From Pyxicephalus adspersus (Eukaryota > Chordata > Amphibia > Anura > Pyxicephalidae), in contig NC_092859.1 of assembly GCF_032062135.1 (NCBI RefSeq), forward strand, positions 159,057,037 to 159,121,036: a stretch of DNA of 64,000 nt, given 5' to 3'. Within the stretch, counting starts at the first letter, position 1. Each line of letters starts with the position of its first letter. This document shows positions 49,661-63,700 of this stretch, piece by piece. A program made the translations under genes and the position numbers. The notes below the pieces were generated by a model. It made no database searches. It had not been told where the DNA came from and saw only the letters and a program-made list of their open reading frames with translations.

Positions 49661-52600
49661 TCTTGTGCAATACATAAAATCACTGCAGTTTTTGTACTTT
49701 AAGCTTTCCCAAGATTGGGAACCATAGAAGTGACAGGCAGCTGTACTGCGTGCTGGAATATTGAAAAGACTGGCGGACCACTGGCACACTACCTACCGCC
49801 AATTCTACCCCTGTGCTGCTGCTACCGGGGTATCTTGGAGGAGAATCACTAGACCAGAGCCAGCTGGAATTGGAAGTTGTTGTGCTGGGATATTATGACT
49901 CCTTGCATGGGTCCACCATGCCACAATGTCAATGCAACTGGTGGCTGCCATCCTGCAACCTATATTCTCCATCCTGGCAAATGCCTGCCTGTAAGTAGCT
50001 GGTGGCTGTCAAGTAAATCAGGCAGCAGCAGTTGGTTTAAAAGTTTTAAATGTCTGAAAACTACAACCCCCCATGTATGCCCATGTCGCCTTTCATCCCT
50101 GGGGCCCTCTGGATCTCACCATGCTGCAATATAACCCAAGCAAAGTTCAATGTTTTCCAGCGTTTATAGCTGCAAGCTCTCAGATTTCAGACATGGCTAA
50201 AATCTACTTTCAGTGTCTTAGACAAAGATATATTGTATAGATGCCGTGAGTCAGGCTCTGCTGACCCATGAGATGGCTGCTAGGTTCCTTCAGTGGCCCT
50301 TAACCACCGTGAGAACCCACTTATCCTCCCTAGGGTGATATCACACTTTAATTAGATCCAGCCACCACCAACCAGGTCTTCTCCTATACATATAGAACAT
50401 GCTGAACAAACCACAGAAAATGGAATTTTAACAAATTATTGCCAACACTTACAAACATCTAACCATGCTTATCCCAAATCCTGGATATTAGAGATTTGCT
50501 TACACCCCGGGCACCATACAAACATCAGAATGATTCAGTAGATTGATCATTATGTGTAGGTGGAAGCCCATATCCTCTTGTAAAATAAACTTTTCCTGTA
50601 GCCCCTTCCCCCAGACTTGTACAGGAGCTGCCCCCTCCCTGTCTCCTTCTCTGTTGGTTCCTAAGTCTGAATAATTCCAACATGAAATCACCCGGAATAT
50701 GATCTCACTGGAACAGGGAATACCCCAGATCCGGACAATATTTGCTGAGCTGGTGGAGCGTCCATAGCAGCAGACATCCGTCGCCGTTGCACAATTTCAG
50801 CTATAAGACGTCAAATTGTTCCATAGGAGCCTCTGGTAACATTCACACCAACGCACGGAACCTTTTCCAGACCTTCTGAAATAACATACTAAAGCTGCTT
50901 GTGGTCTGATGTCATTGAACATTTTTCTTTGCACTTTTGACTTCCTGCAGAACAATGACCATTCTTTTCATGGCGGCCACACATGGCGCTCTACTGGTTG
51001 GATGGAAGGTTAGGCCTGCATCGTGTCTGACACCGACACTTATGGAAAGACGAGGAGCAATATAAGACCTACAAATATCCTAAAATCAATGTTTAGATGA
51101 TTAGAAGTGACGTCCAACATCATTGCACACAATTGGGGCCAAGCTTTGTGCTCAAATATGGTGTTAGAATTAAACATAACCCTTGCAACCCTAAAGCTCA
51201 AAAACATAAAAAACATACATTGTTCAAAGAATTTACATGCAAAAAGAAATACATTTTAGAGAAGAGTTTATGGATCACAAAGAGGAATGATAAATGTTTC
51301 TGATAATCACATAGCATGGCAATAGTCATTCCAAGATTCAATCACTGGTTATCCTTCAGAAAACTGAAATTTGATTGGTTGGTGTTTGATGTTGCAGATT
51401 TTTTCTTTTTTAAAGGAAATAAATTGAACCCATCAACATTCATAAACTTTTTGTAAAACAGCTCAGCTCCTCATGTACACGCAGCATAAAGCTAACTTCA
51501 TATGGGCAGGTAACTGGCACAAGCACGTGTTCCCTAAGGTTTGCTAAGCACTATCATGCCAAATATCACAAATGATCATGGGTCATCTGCTGCACTTCAG
51601 AACAATTTTTAAATTGTATGCAACAGTGTGGAAATCCATGCTAATGCGATTGGTAAGTGCTACCATTCACGTCTGTAGAAGTTGTTCAATGGCTGTCTGA
51701 CCTAAGATGCTGCATGAAGATTTCGAGAGACCCAAACATGACGGCACCGCCTTCAAGACCTGCAAAAAATGGGTTTGCCCTTCAATTTGATTCAATGATA
51801 TTTAGGGCAATGGGAGGTTTGGTGAAGCTTGTCTGCCCACCTCACCTTGGGCACATCACTTCCCTGACTTGGAGCTTCTGCAGCCAACAAGAGCCCTGGA
51901 ATTGGCATTGGGTGCTTTTTTATTGTTTCTATGAATTTTGGGGGGGGATAAAAGTTTCAGGATCTAACTGCATACTAAACCCTGTTAATTGAGGTCTCTC
52001 CACATGTAGCTCCCACTGATCAAGAAGTTCTTTACCACTGCCAAGCACCCAGGCCACCCAGAACCGCCATCAGGGAGGTAAAGCCAATAGCCAATCCATG
52101 CGGTCTGCAGATCCGGGCCCCAATAAATGGGCTGAAGCCGGATACTGGAAAGAGCATTTTAGCACCCAGCTTCAGCCATCACTTGGCATGGAATAATTCA
52201 TTGTGAATGAAATACAAATTTCCCTTTATTAATAACCCGAGACGTTCTCCAAAATGTCTTCCCAATATCATCCCCCTATATTACTCTATTAAACTATATG
52301 TATGTAGAATAAACGACATTGTGAATCATCGCATATTTTTGAATTAGATCTCCCATAAAGCAGTCTGGGGCCCCAGGCTATCCAGGGACTCTTATTTTCC
52401 GGTCCCAGCAGCGCAGAAATTAGATGTTGCTGATCACGTATGATTGTCAGTATGATATATTCTGGATGCAAGAGAATTTTCCATGCCTGAGAGACGTGCA
52501 GGGTGGGGGGGCGTTTGGCTTGGGACAGCCATGCAGAATGTATGCACATACTGTACCATCATTTTAATGTCATTTGGAAATATTTACAAACCAATAAATG

Positions 52601-52959
52601 GAGGAGCACCTTGCAGCACACCCAGCACCAGCTGTGAAATCACTCAGACTTGTAATTTGTCATCTCATAAAACATGAAATGTCTCAAAATGGCCGATATG
52701 ATGACACGCAGCAGACAATGACTATGCAACTTCAATGGTGCAGACCGGCTGCAGAATGTGATCACCGGCAGCTGCTTGGAATATAACCGTCTGGGCGATA
52801 TAATGCACCAAAATTAGAATGGATTACATACCCACACATGGACCCAACCTGCTCATATTAGGGATAGGTTAATATACAGATCTCATCGACAAAGGAGAGT
52901 GTTAATACGACACATGTAACTATATATATCCAGTCCCCAAGCCTATGGGAGCAGTTTTA

Positions 52960-53282
52960 TTATCTGGGGTATCTATAGGGGCAGTGTTATGATCTGGGGT
53001 ACCTGTGGGGGCAGTGTTATGATCCAGGGTACCTGTGAGGGCAGTGTTATGATGTGGGGTACCTGTGAGGACAGTGTTATGATCTGGGGTGCCTGTGAGG
53101 GCAGTGGTATGATCTGGAGAGCCTGTGGGGGCAGTAGTATGATCTGAGGTGCCTGTGGGGGCAGTGTTATGATCTGGGGTGCCTGTGGGGGCAGTGTTGT
53201 TATGATCTGGGGTGTCTGTGGGGGCAGTGTTATGATCTGAGGTGTCTGTGGGGGCAGTGTTATGATCTGGGGTATCTGTTGA
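52960..53282. repeat. Minisatellite, 30-bp unit
   Basis: About eleven units of GGGGCAGTGTTATGATCTGG plus GGTACCTGTG. The unit length divisible by three gives a 104-codon repetitive frame on the - strand that is not a gene. Confidence 0.95.
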
Positions 53283-53477
53283 CCCAAAAAAGTCTGCTGA
53301 GAACTTTATAAAGAAATTATTTATGTTACAGAAGAACTATGGGGTCACCACCTTGAAACCCAAACAGTTTGGTTTTGGTTTGAGGAGCACCGAGATGACC
53401 TTTGGGCCATTTCAGAGAGAAGAATGAGAAACAGATTTCCTCTTCCAACATCTCCGAAGCCACTGACAATCAATCAG

Positions 53478-53690
53478 GGTTCTTCCAGAGGTTGCTGGGG
53501 GTTCCTGGTGCAATGAGCAGTTTGCACCTCACAGGTGCCCCCAAGGATTGCCATCAAGGGTGACATTCTTCCCACTGACCACCACACTAATATACTGTGA
53601 TCTGTGGATATAATAATTATAGAAGGATTCCTTGAAGACCTAAAAGTTATTTGAGAGGTCCCCTCATGTTAAAAAGGTTGAGATCACCGG
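53478..53690 (-). repeat. Dispersed repeat family D, copy 3
   Basis: Inverse orientation: GGGTTCTTCCAGAGGTTGCT, CTTCCCACTGACCACCACAC, ending AAAAAGGTTGAG. Confidence 0.75.
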
Positions 53691-54467
53691 TCCAGCCCCC
53701 TGTATATCTATACATTTGGTCTATAATTGGAGAAGATGCAGAACAAAGATGGAGGAAGTCAAGGCCAGGTCAGGAACAGCTGGAAGTCCTGAAGATTTAT
53801 GTCTGCTGATGTGCAGCAAGAAACAGCTTGCAGCTCCAATAATATACCGCATGTGCCAATATTATACAATATTACTAATATTTGCCAGCATTTCCTTTCA
53901 TAAAAATTGAAGATAATGGGTATGAACATGTAGAGCTAACATCCTCCATTTAGACTCTTAAAATGAAATAAGGTCACAACGAGGACATTTTCAGGGATAA
54001 ATCTTTAAATCTGGGACTTTCCCCGAGTATTCTAGACGTTGGGAGCTGTTTTCTGAAAACCCCATCTGCAGATGTTCAGGAAATAAGGGGCCAATAAGGG
54101 ATTATTCCTGCGTTCCTAATCACTTTGTGCTTCTGTATCCGTCAATGGGATGACTCAACTGGCTGATGTTCTGCAGACTTCTAGAGCTTTAAAACAAATA
54201 ATTGGCTAATTACTTTTGCAGCAGGTGAAGTAAGAAAGAGAAACGGAGATGTTTCAGACTATTGATGTCTATGGGTGCACAGGCTGAACACTTCCATATG
54301 TAGTAGAAGAATTATTCTTTGAAGAGAGAATGTCAGGATTATTATCCAAGCTTGTTTGTAATTATATTGTGTTGTTTGTATTATAAAATGACCTATTTAT
54401 TTCAGAAACAAACTTTAAATTATAGGAAGCCTGTTGACTGGACTCATGGGATACCTGGTGGAGCTTT

Positions 54468-54560
54468 TGGGCCTGATTTGTGAAAGCTCTCCAAGACAGA
54501 TAGACTATCATGGAAGAACCTCAGTAATCCAATATACTTGGAATAAATCTGGTAAAGCCT
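54468..54560. mobile_element. MITE family E, partial copy
   Basis: GGGCCTGATTTGTGAAAGCT, CTCCAAGACAGATAGACTAT. Only the left half is recognisable. Confidence 0.6.
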
Positions 54561-57500
54561 AACCCTTGACTCTCTTGTACCCTTCTTGGTTGCTCTATGA
54601 AAGCTTTATGTTGGACATTGTTGGAGGTTACATTGGATTCATGATGTCGTATTCCTTCTCAAATGATAATGTTGGGCTTGCCGGTTCTTAGACCCAAGTA
54701 TTGCATTACGGGATGAGCATGCATGCTTCCCCATTCCCAGACGTAACAGGTAATTTGAATTGGTTCCATGGGGATTTTGCATTTACTAAATGGGAAATAA
54801 AGTCCATAGGGCAACAATCCTGTGGGAGAGTATATATGGGTTGGTGTTGAACTTAAAGACATCGACCTGGAGGCGATTTTATTTCTCAACAAGACATTGG
54901 ATCTGCCCCAACTTTCCCTGTTGTAGGTAAAGATTTCATATCTGAACAGATTATTTTATTTATAGAAAAAGGTTGGTGGAAAGAAGTCTGGGCAATCCTA
55001 CACTTGTTCCCCTTAAATATACTGCAAACACAAGAGTTTTTATGTTGGATAACAGATGACCTGCATTCCCTAGGTGTACATTCAAGTTTGGAGCTGCCTG
55101 TTTTTGCAAGATTTGTTGCATTGTATATAAAGATTTATTACTCTGAGGTTTGAATCTTGATATGAGTTCTGTGCAGACTGTGATGGATGGAAGGAAAATA
55201 TTGACATCACACACTGAAAGATTAACATACGGAGAACTCTAAGCCACCTTATCACTTTGTGTATTGTCACAACGCCTATTTGCAATCAAAAACATGGTGG
55301 GGTTGGGCTCTTTACCCCAGAGCAAAGCACATGTAATGTTTTTAAACATTTCATTTCATTATTGAAGTTTCACAGACCTAACAAATGGTCTGCATGTTAT
55401 AAAGAATCCTCGGGTCACAGTATATGTAAAAGGTTTCAGTTGAGCGCCATTTCCTTCATACATCTCTATTCCCGTGTTGTTGTCCTCTACTCTGGATATC
55501 CTAAGGGCCAGTTGGATGTACACAAAATTCATCTATCATATGAACATGAACATATCCTTGCATATAGAGTATTGTAGTGCTGCACAGATCAATATATTAC
55601 CAGGACTGATGGTCAGAAGTACCGGCATCAGCCATCATTATCCCACCGAGACATTGGAACCTGGAAGGACACTTAGTGGAGTTCCTTATTGGATCTTCCT
55701 TGATGAATAAATAAAATAAATGCATTATTCTATGTAGGTATGATGTGGGGTATACCAGGTAGCCTGGGGCAGATCCAAGGTCACGGTTCATACAAATAGC
55801 TTCCTGATGTTCAGGATATATTTGGCTGCCTTGGATAACAGCTAAACATTTCCATCCCCTGGTTTTCCTTTACTAGTCCTAAAGAATTATTACAATGATC
55901 AGCCCGGACAGATATTTTTACCAGTGACTAACAGAAGCGTATGGGTGAGTTGTAGCTTACATACACATATGTTCTAGTAATTATATTTCCAGATGATTGG
56001 TTTGGCTGTTTCCCCTATGGCCTCCCCCACAAAAACATCATCCATAGAATGGGGTGATATCATCATTGCTAAACCACAAGGACCTGGCCCCAAGTAAATA
56101 CGCCTTATATTTTCCACATACAGGGAGGTGATGGGCTGTTTGTGCCAAATTTCAGGGTTTTTTATTGTACAGACTACCGGATTTAATGAAACCCATATCA
56201 TAATGGGAGGTCGCACTGGACTACGGCCATTCTCATGATGACCTCTTCAAGCACACGTTGTTGTACTGGATGTTCTTGCTTGAAGGGAACAAAAAATATA
56301 ATTAGGATGTAAATATATCTGGTATATAATATATCTATGGGTATAATACTGTCAAAAGTTGTTTCTATGCCTGTGTTGTTTTTGGTTCTTGGTTTTGCCC
56401 ATTACAATATGGCTGCTGTACCTTGGGGACCAAATCATATATTAGTCTAGAATAGGGGGTCAATTTCTGGAACAGTGAATGCGACTTTTACCAAGGACTC
56501 ACTGGTTGTGGTTCATTTACTGTCATACAACACTTTTAAATATCAGAGACATTGTTTTATAAATATTTGTCCCTGAGTGTATAAAAAATGCTGAGCTGAA
56601 AACCTGTAACAAAGCACAAAAGATTTTTAATTGGAAGGGCCAACCTGGGCGGTGGATTCAGCTGTGTGTGAACACTCGGTAATTTAGGTCTTAGAACTTC
56701 CAATCCAGAGCCATTGACCACAGTGCCGAGGTTCCTAATAGGGTTACCAAATGGGCACTATTGTATCCGGAGATGGGGTGTGGCAAAACAATGGTGCCAA
56801 GTGGGATTGGGGTGTGAAGTACAATGGCACAAAGTTGGCAAAGTGGAATGGGTGAGGGATGGTAGTAGGGGATGAAACAAGTGGGGGGCAGACCATGGTG
56901 TTACGTGAGATGGTGATGAGCACCATGGTGCCCATTGGTTGGATGTGGCAGATCAATGTTGCCCAATGTAAGATTGGCTGCTCTCTCCCTTCTCCTCGTT
57001 CTGTTGCCAGGACCAAGCTGTTGGTCACTCCATCCACTAAGCACATGCAGAAGAAGAAGTGTTCACTTAGCTCCAGGACACTTCATGTATCATAGAGACA
57101 CATGGGCGGCCTTGTAGACCTGGCAATGGAGGAATGGAAGAGTAATCTTCCAATGTGGACTATTTGTTAGGGGACAACTATCCAAGGGGGATTCCTCACT
57201 TTGGATAGATTTTCTATCACTTCCTGTTTTGCCTACAAGACAGAAAATCAGGGGAATTATCCCAACATAGGTCATAAAAAAATCCTAATATTCATTATAA
57301 ATCTACCCAACTGGTTTCTAAATCTTTGGATTTGGATCTACTTTAGGTGTACCAGCAGCCACTATAGCAAAGGACCTGTAGACCTCTAACAACCTTCACC
57401 ACTGATCTGTCACCCTTGAATCTGTTTGTAATAATATTATACATGGCACCAGTCCCAATTTTTCATGTAACTTATTCAAGCCACATCTTTTGCCAATATT

Positions 57501-57885
57501 CCCCTTCTTCGCCTAGCACAGAACTTATTTCATGGTGCTCAGGGAATGACGTGCATAGCTGATCCCATTATTACAGATCGTCATACACGTCTGCAGATTA
57601 CAGAAGCTTTGAAGATAAAAGTGCATATGATCCGTGTTACAGAGTGCACACGTGTATCATTGTGCGTCTTCAGACATGAAGATGTAATGCAGAGATGGAT
57701 GATCCAGGCGGAGTGCAGACTTTATTAACCTCTAATCACAGATTCCTGTGTGTCTGCCCCAGGCTCAGCCGCTCTCCTTCTCCACCGGCCTGTGGCTGCT
57801 TGTTCTTATAAGTGGTTTCCCTTTTTATAATGTGAAAGAAAATGATGAAACCATACAGACCCTTCACACCAACCCCTGCTACCCA

Positions 57886-58199
57886 ATAATATAATTATCC
57901 TGTATTTATATAGTGCCAACATATTACGCAGTGCTGTACAAAGTCCAAAGTCATGTGACTAGCTGTCCCTCAAAGGAGCTCCCAATCTAATGTCCCTACC
58001 ATAGTCATTTGTCATTACCACAGTCTAAGGGGGAAGCCAAATAACTTAACTGCATGTTTTTGGAATGTGGGAGGAAACCGGAGTACCCAGAGGAAACCCA
58101 CACAGACACGGGGAGAACCTACAAACGCCATGCAGATAGTGTTCTGGCTGGGATTTGAACCTGAGACCTGGGAGTGCTAGCCACTGAGCCAACCATGCT
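57886..58199 (-). repeat. Dispersed repeat family A, copy 4
   Basis: TGTATTTATATAGTGCC, ATTACGCAGTGCTGTACAAA, GTGGGAGGAAACCGGAGTAC and head GTGCTAGCCACTGAGCC. Confidence 0.8.
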
Positions 58200-58337
58200 A
58201 CCCAATAATGAAGTATGAGTGGATGAATGCTGCAATGCAAACCATCAATCCAACAGTAACTAATAAGATGACAGCTTTCATTTCTCGTACAAGTTTGAAA
58301 ATGAATTGCAGTATGGTTTATGGGTTATACAATTGAC

Positions 58338-58426
58338 CTGATTTTCTAAATCTCTAAGATTGGGGAGATTTGCTGGATCACCCAGGTTCTCCTATCATAG
58401 TCTATGTTCTCCAGTCTTGGTGTTCC
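58338..58426. mobile_element. MITE family E, partial copy
   Basis: CTGATTTTCTAAATCTC, GGATCACCCAGGTTCTCC and CTCCAGTCTTGG. Short and internally deleted. Confidence 0.5.
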
Positions 58427-58950
58427 TTGCATAACTTGCTATACATCATGGTAAATGCTCAATACTGTAACTGCCATACATGCTGTAACATGTACAAAAT
58501 GAAACACAATACTAAACATTTTACGCAAGGCATATATAATTCTACATGTGAAGCCTGACTTTACACTACATAATAGCAGCCATGTAATGAATGAACAATA
58601 GGTTGGCACTGCTATGCAATGTGTGTTGTGCATACACCTCTATAGTAAGATACTACAGAACTAGAATATTCACACGTCATAGAACTTTGTGTTATGTTTA
58701 CTTTGTTATAGTACAACTATGCATGGAATGTACATCCAGCATGAATGGGCCCAGACGTAGCCTTTCCTTATACATTAGCACTGTGGTGCCATACATTGGC
58801 TGCTGTGCTTATTGGACCATTCCACTTATATTGTTTGGAATTATAAATACAATACAACAGAAGCATGGAATATGTTACCCGATTCTGATTCCCGATTATG
58901 TTACCCAATTCTGGGGCCGTTCTGCTTTACACTACATATTAATGAGTATC

Positions 58951-59096
58951 TAATATTATTATTTTTAAACAGGATTTATATAGCACCAACATATTACGCA
59001 GCACTGTACATTAAATAGGGGTTACAAATGACAGATCAATACAGACAGTGATACAGGAGGAGGAGAGGATCCTGCCCTGAAGAGCTTACAATCTAA
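58951..59096 (-). repeat. Dispersed repeat family B, copy 5
   Basis: ATT-rich tail, AAACAGGATTTATATAGCAC, ends AGAGCTTACAATCTA. Nearly full length. Confidence 0.85.
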
Positions 59097-59516
59097 TAAC
59101 TAAAACAAAATCATTATTAATGTCTCTCTAATGTCATTATAATTAGGCATTGGCCCCGTCATCGCCTCTCAATGCCAAACTCCTGTTAACCTATGGAGCC
59201 TGCGGAGTAAATCTCGCTTACCTTGCACTTTTCCTCTTCCACAATCATGTTACCAGGGAAAGGCTGAGCACTTTCTAATGATGTCATGTCTTAGTTATGT
59301 GGACACAGTAATGGGACCGAAGGGAAGAATAACAAAGTAAACCTAAAGGGGATTTCCAGTGTCTACAAGTTGTGAGACTTTTTCCCTTCACAAATATTTT
59401 CTTTTATCTGGTGATAGCAAAAGTAATATACGTAACATAGGCAGGGAGACTGGGAATAAAATGTTTATAAAAATGAATCTATGAATGCTGACCATATAAT
59501 GCAACCATCTCCATTG

Positions 59517-59727
59517 TATTATTATTATTAACAATATTATTATTACATAGTACTTATATAGCGCCGACATATTACACAGCGCTGTACAAAGTTTATAGTC
59601 ATGTGACTAGCTGTCCCTCAAAGGAGCTCACAATCTAATGTCCCTACCATAGTCATATGTCATTATTAGCAATCTAAGGGCAAATTTTTTGGGGGAAGCC
59701 AATTAATCTAACTGCATGTTTGTAGAG
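59517..59727 (-). repeat. Dispersed repeat family A, copy 5 (head missing)
   Basis: ATT tail, ACTTATATAGCGCCGACATA, CACAGCGCTGTACAAAG, then truncated after AACTGCATGTTTGTAG. No tRNA-like head. Confidence 0.8.
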
Positions 59728-60007
59728 ATCAATGAAGATGGAAAACCTGTTTTTTTTTTATATTGGTTGCTCGAATATCTTATATTGGTTTATTCAAGTG
59801 AAAAAGTGGATGTGAATAGAGAGTTTAAGGGAAACAACCAGGGAATGTGAACGGTTACTATAGACAAAGGTCTTTTCCAATATTAGTTCAATCTCAGTTC
59901 TAGACCTCAGTTACGGCACGCAAGGGTTCAGGTTTGTAAATACAATCATATAGAAAACCAGAAAGCAGAACAGTTTCTATAGACTTGTCTATACGTCTAT
60001 GGTCAAC

Positions 60008-60720
60008 ATTATTTTCTAGTACTCATCGATGGCCTCCACTTTTATCCAGTACCCATCTAAAGCCACCATTGTTATGTAGTACCCATCTATGGCCACCAAT
60101 GTTACCTAGTACCCATCTTTGCACACAATCATTATCTAGTACCCAACTATGACCACCTCGTTATCCAGTACCAATCAATGGCCACCATTGCCATCTAGTA
60201 CCAGTCAATGGCCACCATTGCCATCTAGTACCAATCTATGGCTGCTAACGCTATCTAGTACCAATCAATGGCCACCATTGCCATCTAGTACCCATCTATG
60301 ACCACCAACATTATCCAGTACCCATCTATGGCCACCATCATTATCTAATGCCCATCTATGGCCCCCATCGTTATGTAGTATCCATCTATAGCTGCTATTG
60401 TTGTCTAATACCCATCTTTAGACACCACAATAATCTATTATTATTATTATTATTAAACAGGATTTATATAGCGCCAACATATTACACAGCGCTGTACAAC
60501 TAGTACCCATCTTTGGCCTTCATTGTTACCTAGTACCCATCTATGGCCACCAGTATGATGTAGTACCTATTATGGCCACCCATCTATCTAGTACCCATCC
60601 ATGGCCACCATTGTTATCTAATTCCAATCCATGGCCACCATTGTAATCTAGTACCCATCTATGGCCACCATCATTATTGTACACATCTATGGCCTCCATT
60701 GTTATCTAGCACTTATTTCA
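60008..60720. repeat. Minisatellite, ~30-bp unit, interrupted
   Basis: Over 20 units of ATCTAGTACCCATCTATGGC plus CACCATTGTT. Interrupted once by a truncated family B repeat at 60436-60499. Confidence 0.95.
60436..60499 (-). repeat. Dispersed repeat family B, copy 6 (truncated, inside a minisatellite)
   Basis: (ATT)n, AAACAGGATTTATATAGCGC and ATTACACAGCGCTGTACAA, then the minisatellite unit resumes directly with CTAGTACCCATC. Only the tail end of the repeat is present. Confidence 0.85.
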
Positions 60721-63700
60721 GTGTTCACACCATTCGGGCATTTGGATTCAGTGGAGCATCCTGTAAATTCTAGAAGCTACCTCCATGTCTTTATAAGAAT
60801 ACACACACAGCAGCAAAGGCATGGTGCCTGCACGTGAACACACTTTCTAAACTAATATACATCACAGGCTTGGCTAAAAAAAAAAAAAAGCCCTCAGATT
60901 ATTTAACACACAGCCCAGATGTTTTCCATTTACCAGCATGAAATGCAATTTCTGAGAGTTGCGCCATTGACAAAGCAGCGATAAGCACGTTGTCAAATAA
61001 AGCAAAAGGTACATTTTTCAGGTTTCTCAGGACGTTCCCTATATAACGGCAAATCTTCACTTTTTAAATTTCAGGCTGTATTTCAGGTTTACACTTGTGC
61101 ACATCATTTCCAAAATTTAGATCAGACGTATTTTATCAATATGTATACCCTACGTATCTTAGCAATGCTTTTCCTGTGTCTAGTCACTCCCATGACTCTG
61201 ATAACCTCCAGAAAGTTGGAGTGAGGGATGTCAGTACTGTGTTGCTCAATGTTCTCCTTGCTGGAGAGAAAGATGTACCTGAGGATCTGAAATGCAAAGA
61301 TCTCCATGTTACTGCTTCATTTATTTTGTGATCCGAGTTTCCCAAAGCTCTTTCATTAACCCACCAGATTACCATCATTGGAGGGGGTGGTGGGGCAGCA
61401 CTGACACAAGGAAGAGATCTGGGAGATCCAGAGCAGATCAAGATATGAAAAGACAGTGATGATGAGAAGATTGGCTGCAGGAAAGCTAGTGCTACTGGAG
61501 ATCAATCCTTTCTCTTCTCAATCATTTCGCTTTCTCTTCTGTCTATGATCAACGTTTGCTTTACCTTCCCTCACCGGGCACAAAAATGTCCAACTCTGTA
61601 CCCATCCATGCTCAGACCCATTAATGGTCCATAACCAGATCAGTCCCCAGCCTCCTCTATATATATAATCTACAACCCTTTCTGCCATTTTACCTTTACT
61701 AGATTTGCTTACAATCTAAATTCCTTCTCTTCCTCCTTCTCTCTTATGATCGGTGAGACGCCACCCATGATGCGTCCATTCCAGCAATAGTATTTTTTAG
61801 TTGGGTGGTAATACCACGGTCCAGAAACCATAAATGAACTATCCTTTAATCAAACACACATTTTCTAGTATTGTTCAAGCCATTGCAGTACAGAACCGGA
61901 ACTATACCCAGCATCTGTGTTCTCTGGGCTTATAGCCACAATACAGCGCTGGGAAAGGGTGCCAGAGAACGTGCAACACTTTGATGCATAATGCATGCCG
62001 GGCGCCCTTTCAGCACATTTATGAAGCCTTCACAAGAATTACAAAGAAAGGAAAACAAGGATGAGGTGGACCCGGCAAAAAAGAGATCAGCAAAGATCTC
62101 TTCTTACCAAAACTGAATCTATTTACACTGCAATGGACCTTAGTCCCACCATGACATCAAGGCAGCTGCAGTGCAAACATAAAACTATGCACGCGCCTCA
62201 TTCTAGTGCATACAAATGCTTCAAAACACCGAAACATGGATTGCATCCAATTTTATAAAGCACTTGGTATCATAAACATGGTATTCTATTAATAAAGTAT
62301 TCAACTTTTCATCCTTTTTAATTATAACTGTGCTGGTGATCTCCTTCACTTTTCACATCTTGCCTCCATGGTCCCGATTCGGCTGCATGCCATGAACCCG
62401 TAATGGAGCAACGGTGCAACCCTGCCCAATGTTCGGTGGAACAGATGCAATGGTGGCCCTGTTGCCTCCCGCTCATCCTCCATCTTAACAATCCGTTCCT
62501 ACTGTCACCTGTAATGATCATTTAGGGTGACAAATATTGCGTCTGTATAGACTTTTCTTGCACTATACAACAATCAGTCCCTATGCTGTGAAGATTAGGG
62601 GATTAGGTGGGATTGACACCAAGTATTTGTTAAATCCACATAAAGCCATATGGTGCCACAAGTGGAAAGCTGGGGGCATTTACCGCATATCAACGGGCAT
62701 CTCCGCACTTGCATGGTGTTTAAATGGATAAAAACTAGAAAAGCATCGGTGTATTTATAATCTTGTCTTTGTTCCTGTGGATTTGTATGTATTTCATGAT
62801 GTTTATTTTTATGTTCTGACATCATTCTGTATTTTACGCCTACACTTCGCTTATTGTTTAATATATGTTTTATTTGATTCTTTGTGATCCTGCATTGTTG
62901 TATTCTTATATATGGTAAAATCTTTATTAAAGGTTTACATTTAAAAAAAAAACCATAAAGAATGTGAATATTGGAACATTCCTTGCATTAAAAAACTTTT
63001 CAATGAAAACACTTTGGGCACTTTGTGATATTTCAGCCACAGATCAGTGTAACGTGATACAAGCCCTCTGTGACCGGCCACGTCTGAGTACGGGATTAAT
63101 TGGGAAAGACGCAGAGTTAATGGCACGTAAACTGGCCATATGGTTATTCAAGATATAAAATGACTGCCCCCCTCCTTGGTTGTTTAGTTGAGTCTAAAAC
63201 TTTGCGACCTTATTGACTTTAGAACCCCAGGGATATCTGTCGGCCATGGATTTCATGCATGGACATATCCATAGCTCCATGTTTGCTCTCTTTCCGTCTT
63301 GGCCCCTGCACCTTTACCCTTCCATATGTCCCAGCATCTCGGTCTCCTCCATTGAGTCTTGCCCTTGCTTTATAAATTATTAGTGAAATATAAAATGATT
63401 TAACAACATCTCAATAAAACAAAGTTTGTGCAGACATTACAAATGGAGGTTATTGGCTCCAGGACCGACAAACTTTCTGGACCTCCAAAGCAGAACAACA
63501 CTCCACCATCACACTGGTGATGCCATTGACTTTCCTCATTTCCTCATCATCTGGTTATAGTTCAGTATATAACACAGTCTGCAGCTGTTGGTATTTATTA
63601 CAAAGTTGCACTTAAAGTGGGAAAAATCCGAACAATCATTGGCTTTAGCTGCCATATTGGAAAAGTCTGCAACCTGGAAAGTTGAGTGCAGGCTACACAG

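Noticed and set aside
52973..53287. 104-codon frame with repeated Pro-Gln-Ile-Ile-Thr-Leu on the - strand
   Set aside because: Translation of a 30-bp minisatellite; unit length divisible by three explains the openness.
59215..59310. Possible LOXL2 5' UTR exon on the - strand ending AAG|GTAAGC at 59224
   Set aside because: A good donor alone is weak evidence; there is no acceptor, CpG-rich promoter or conservation that I can point to.
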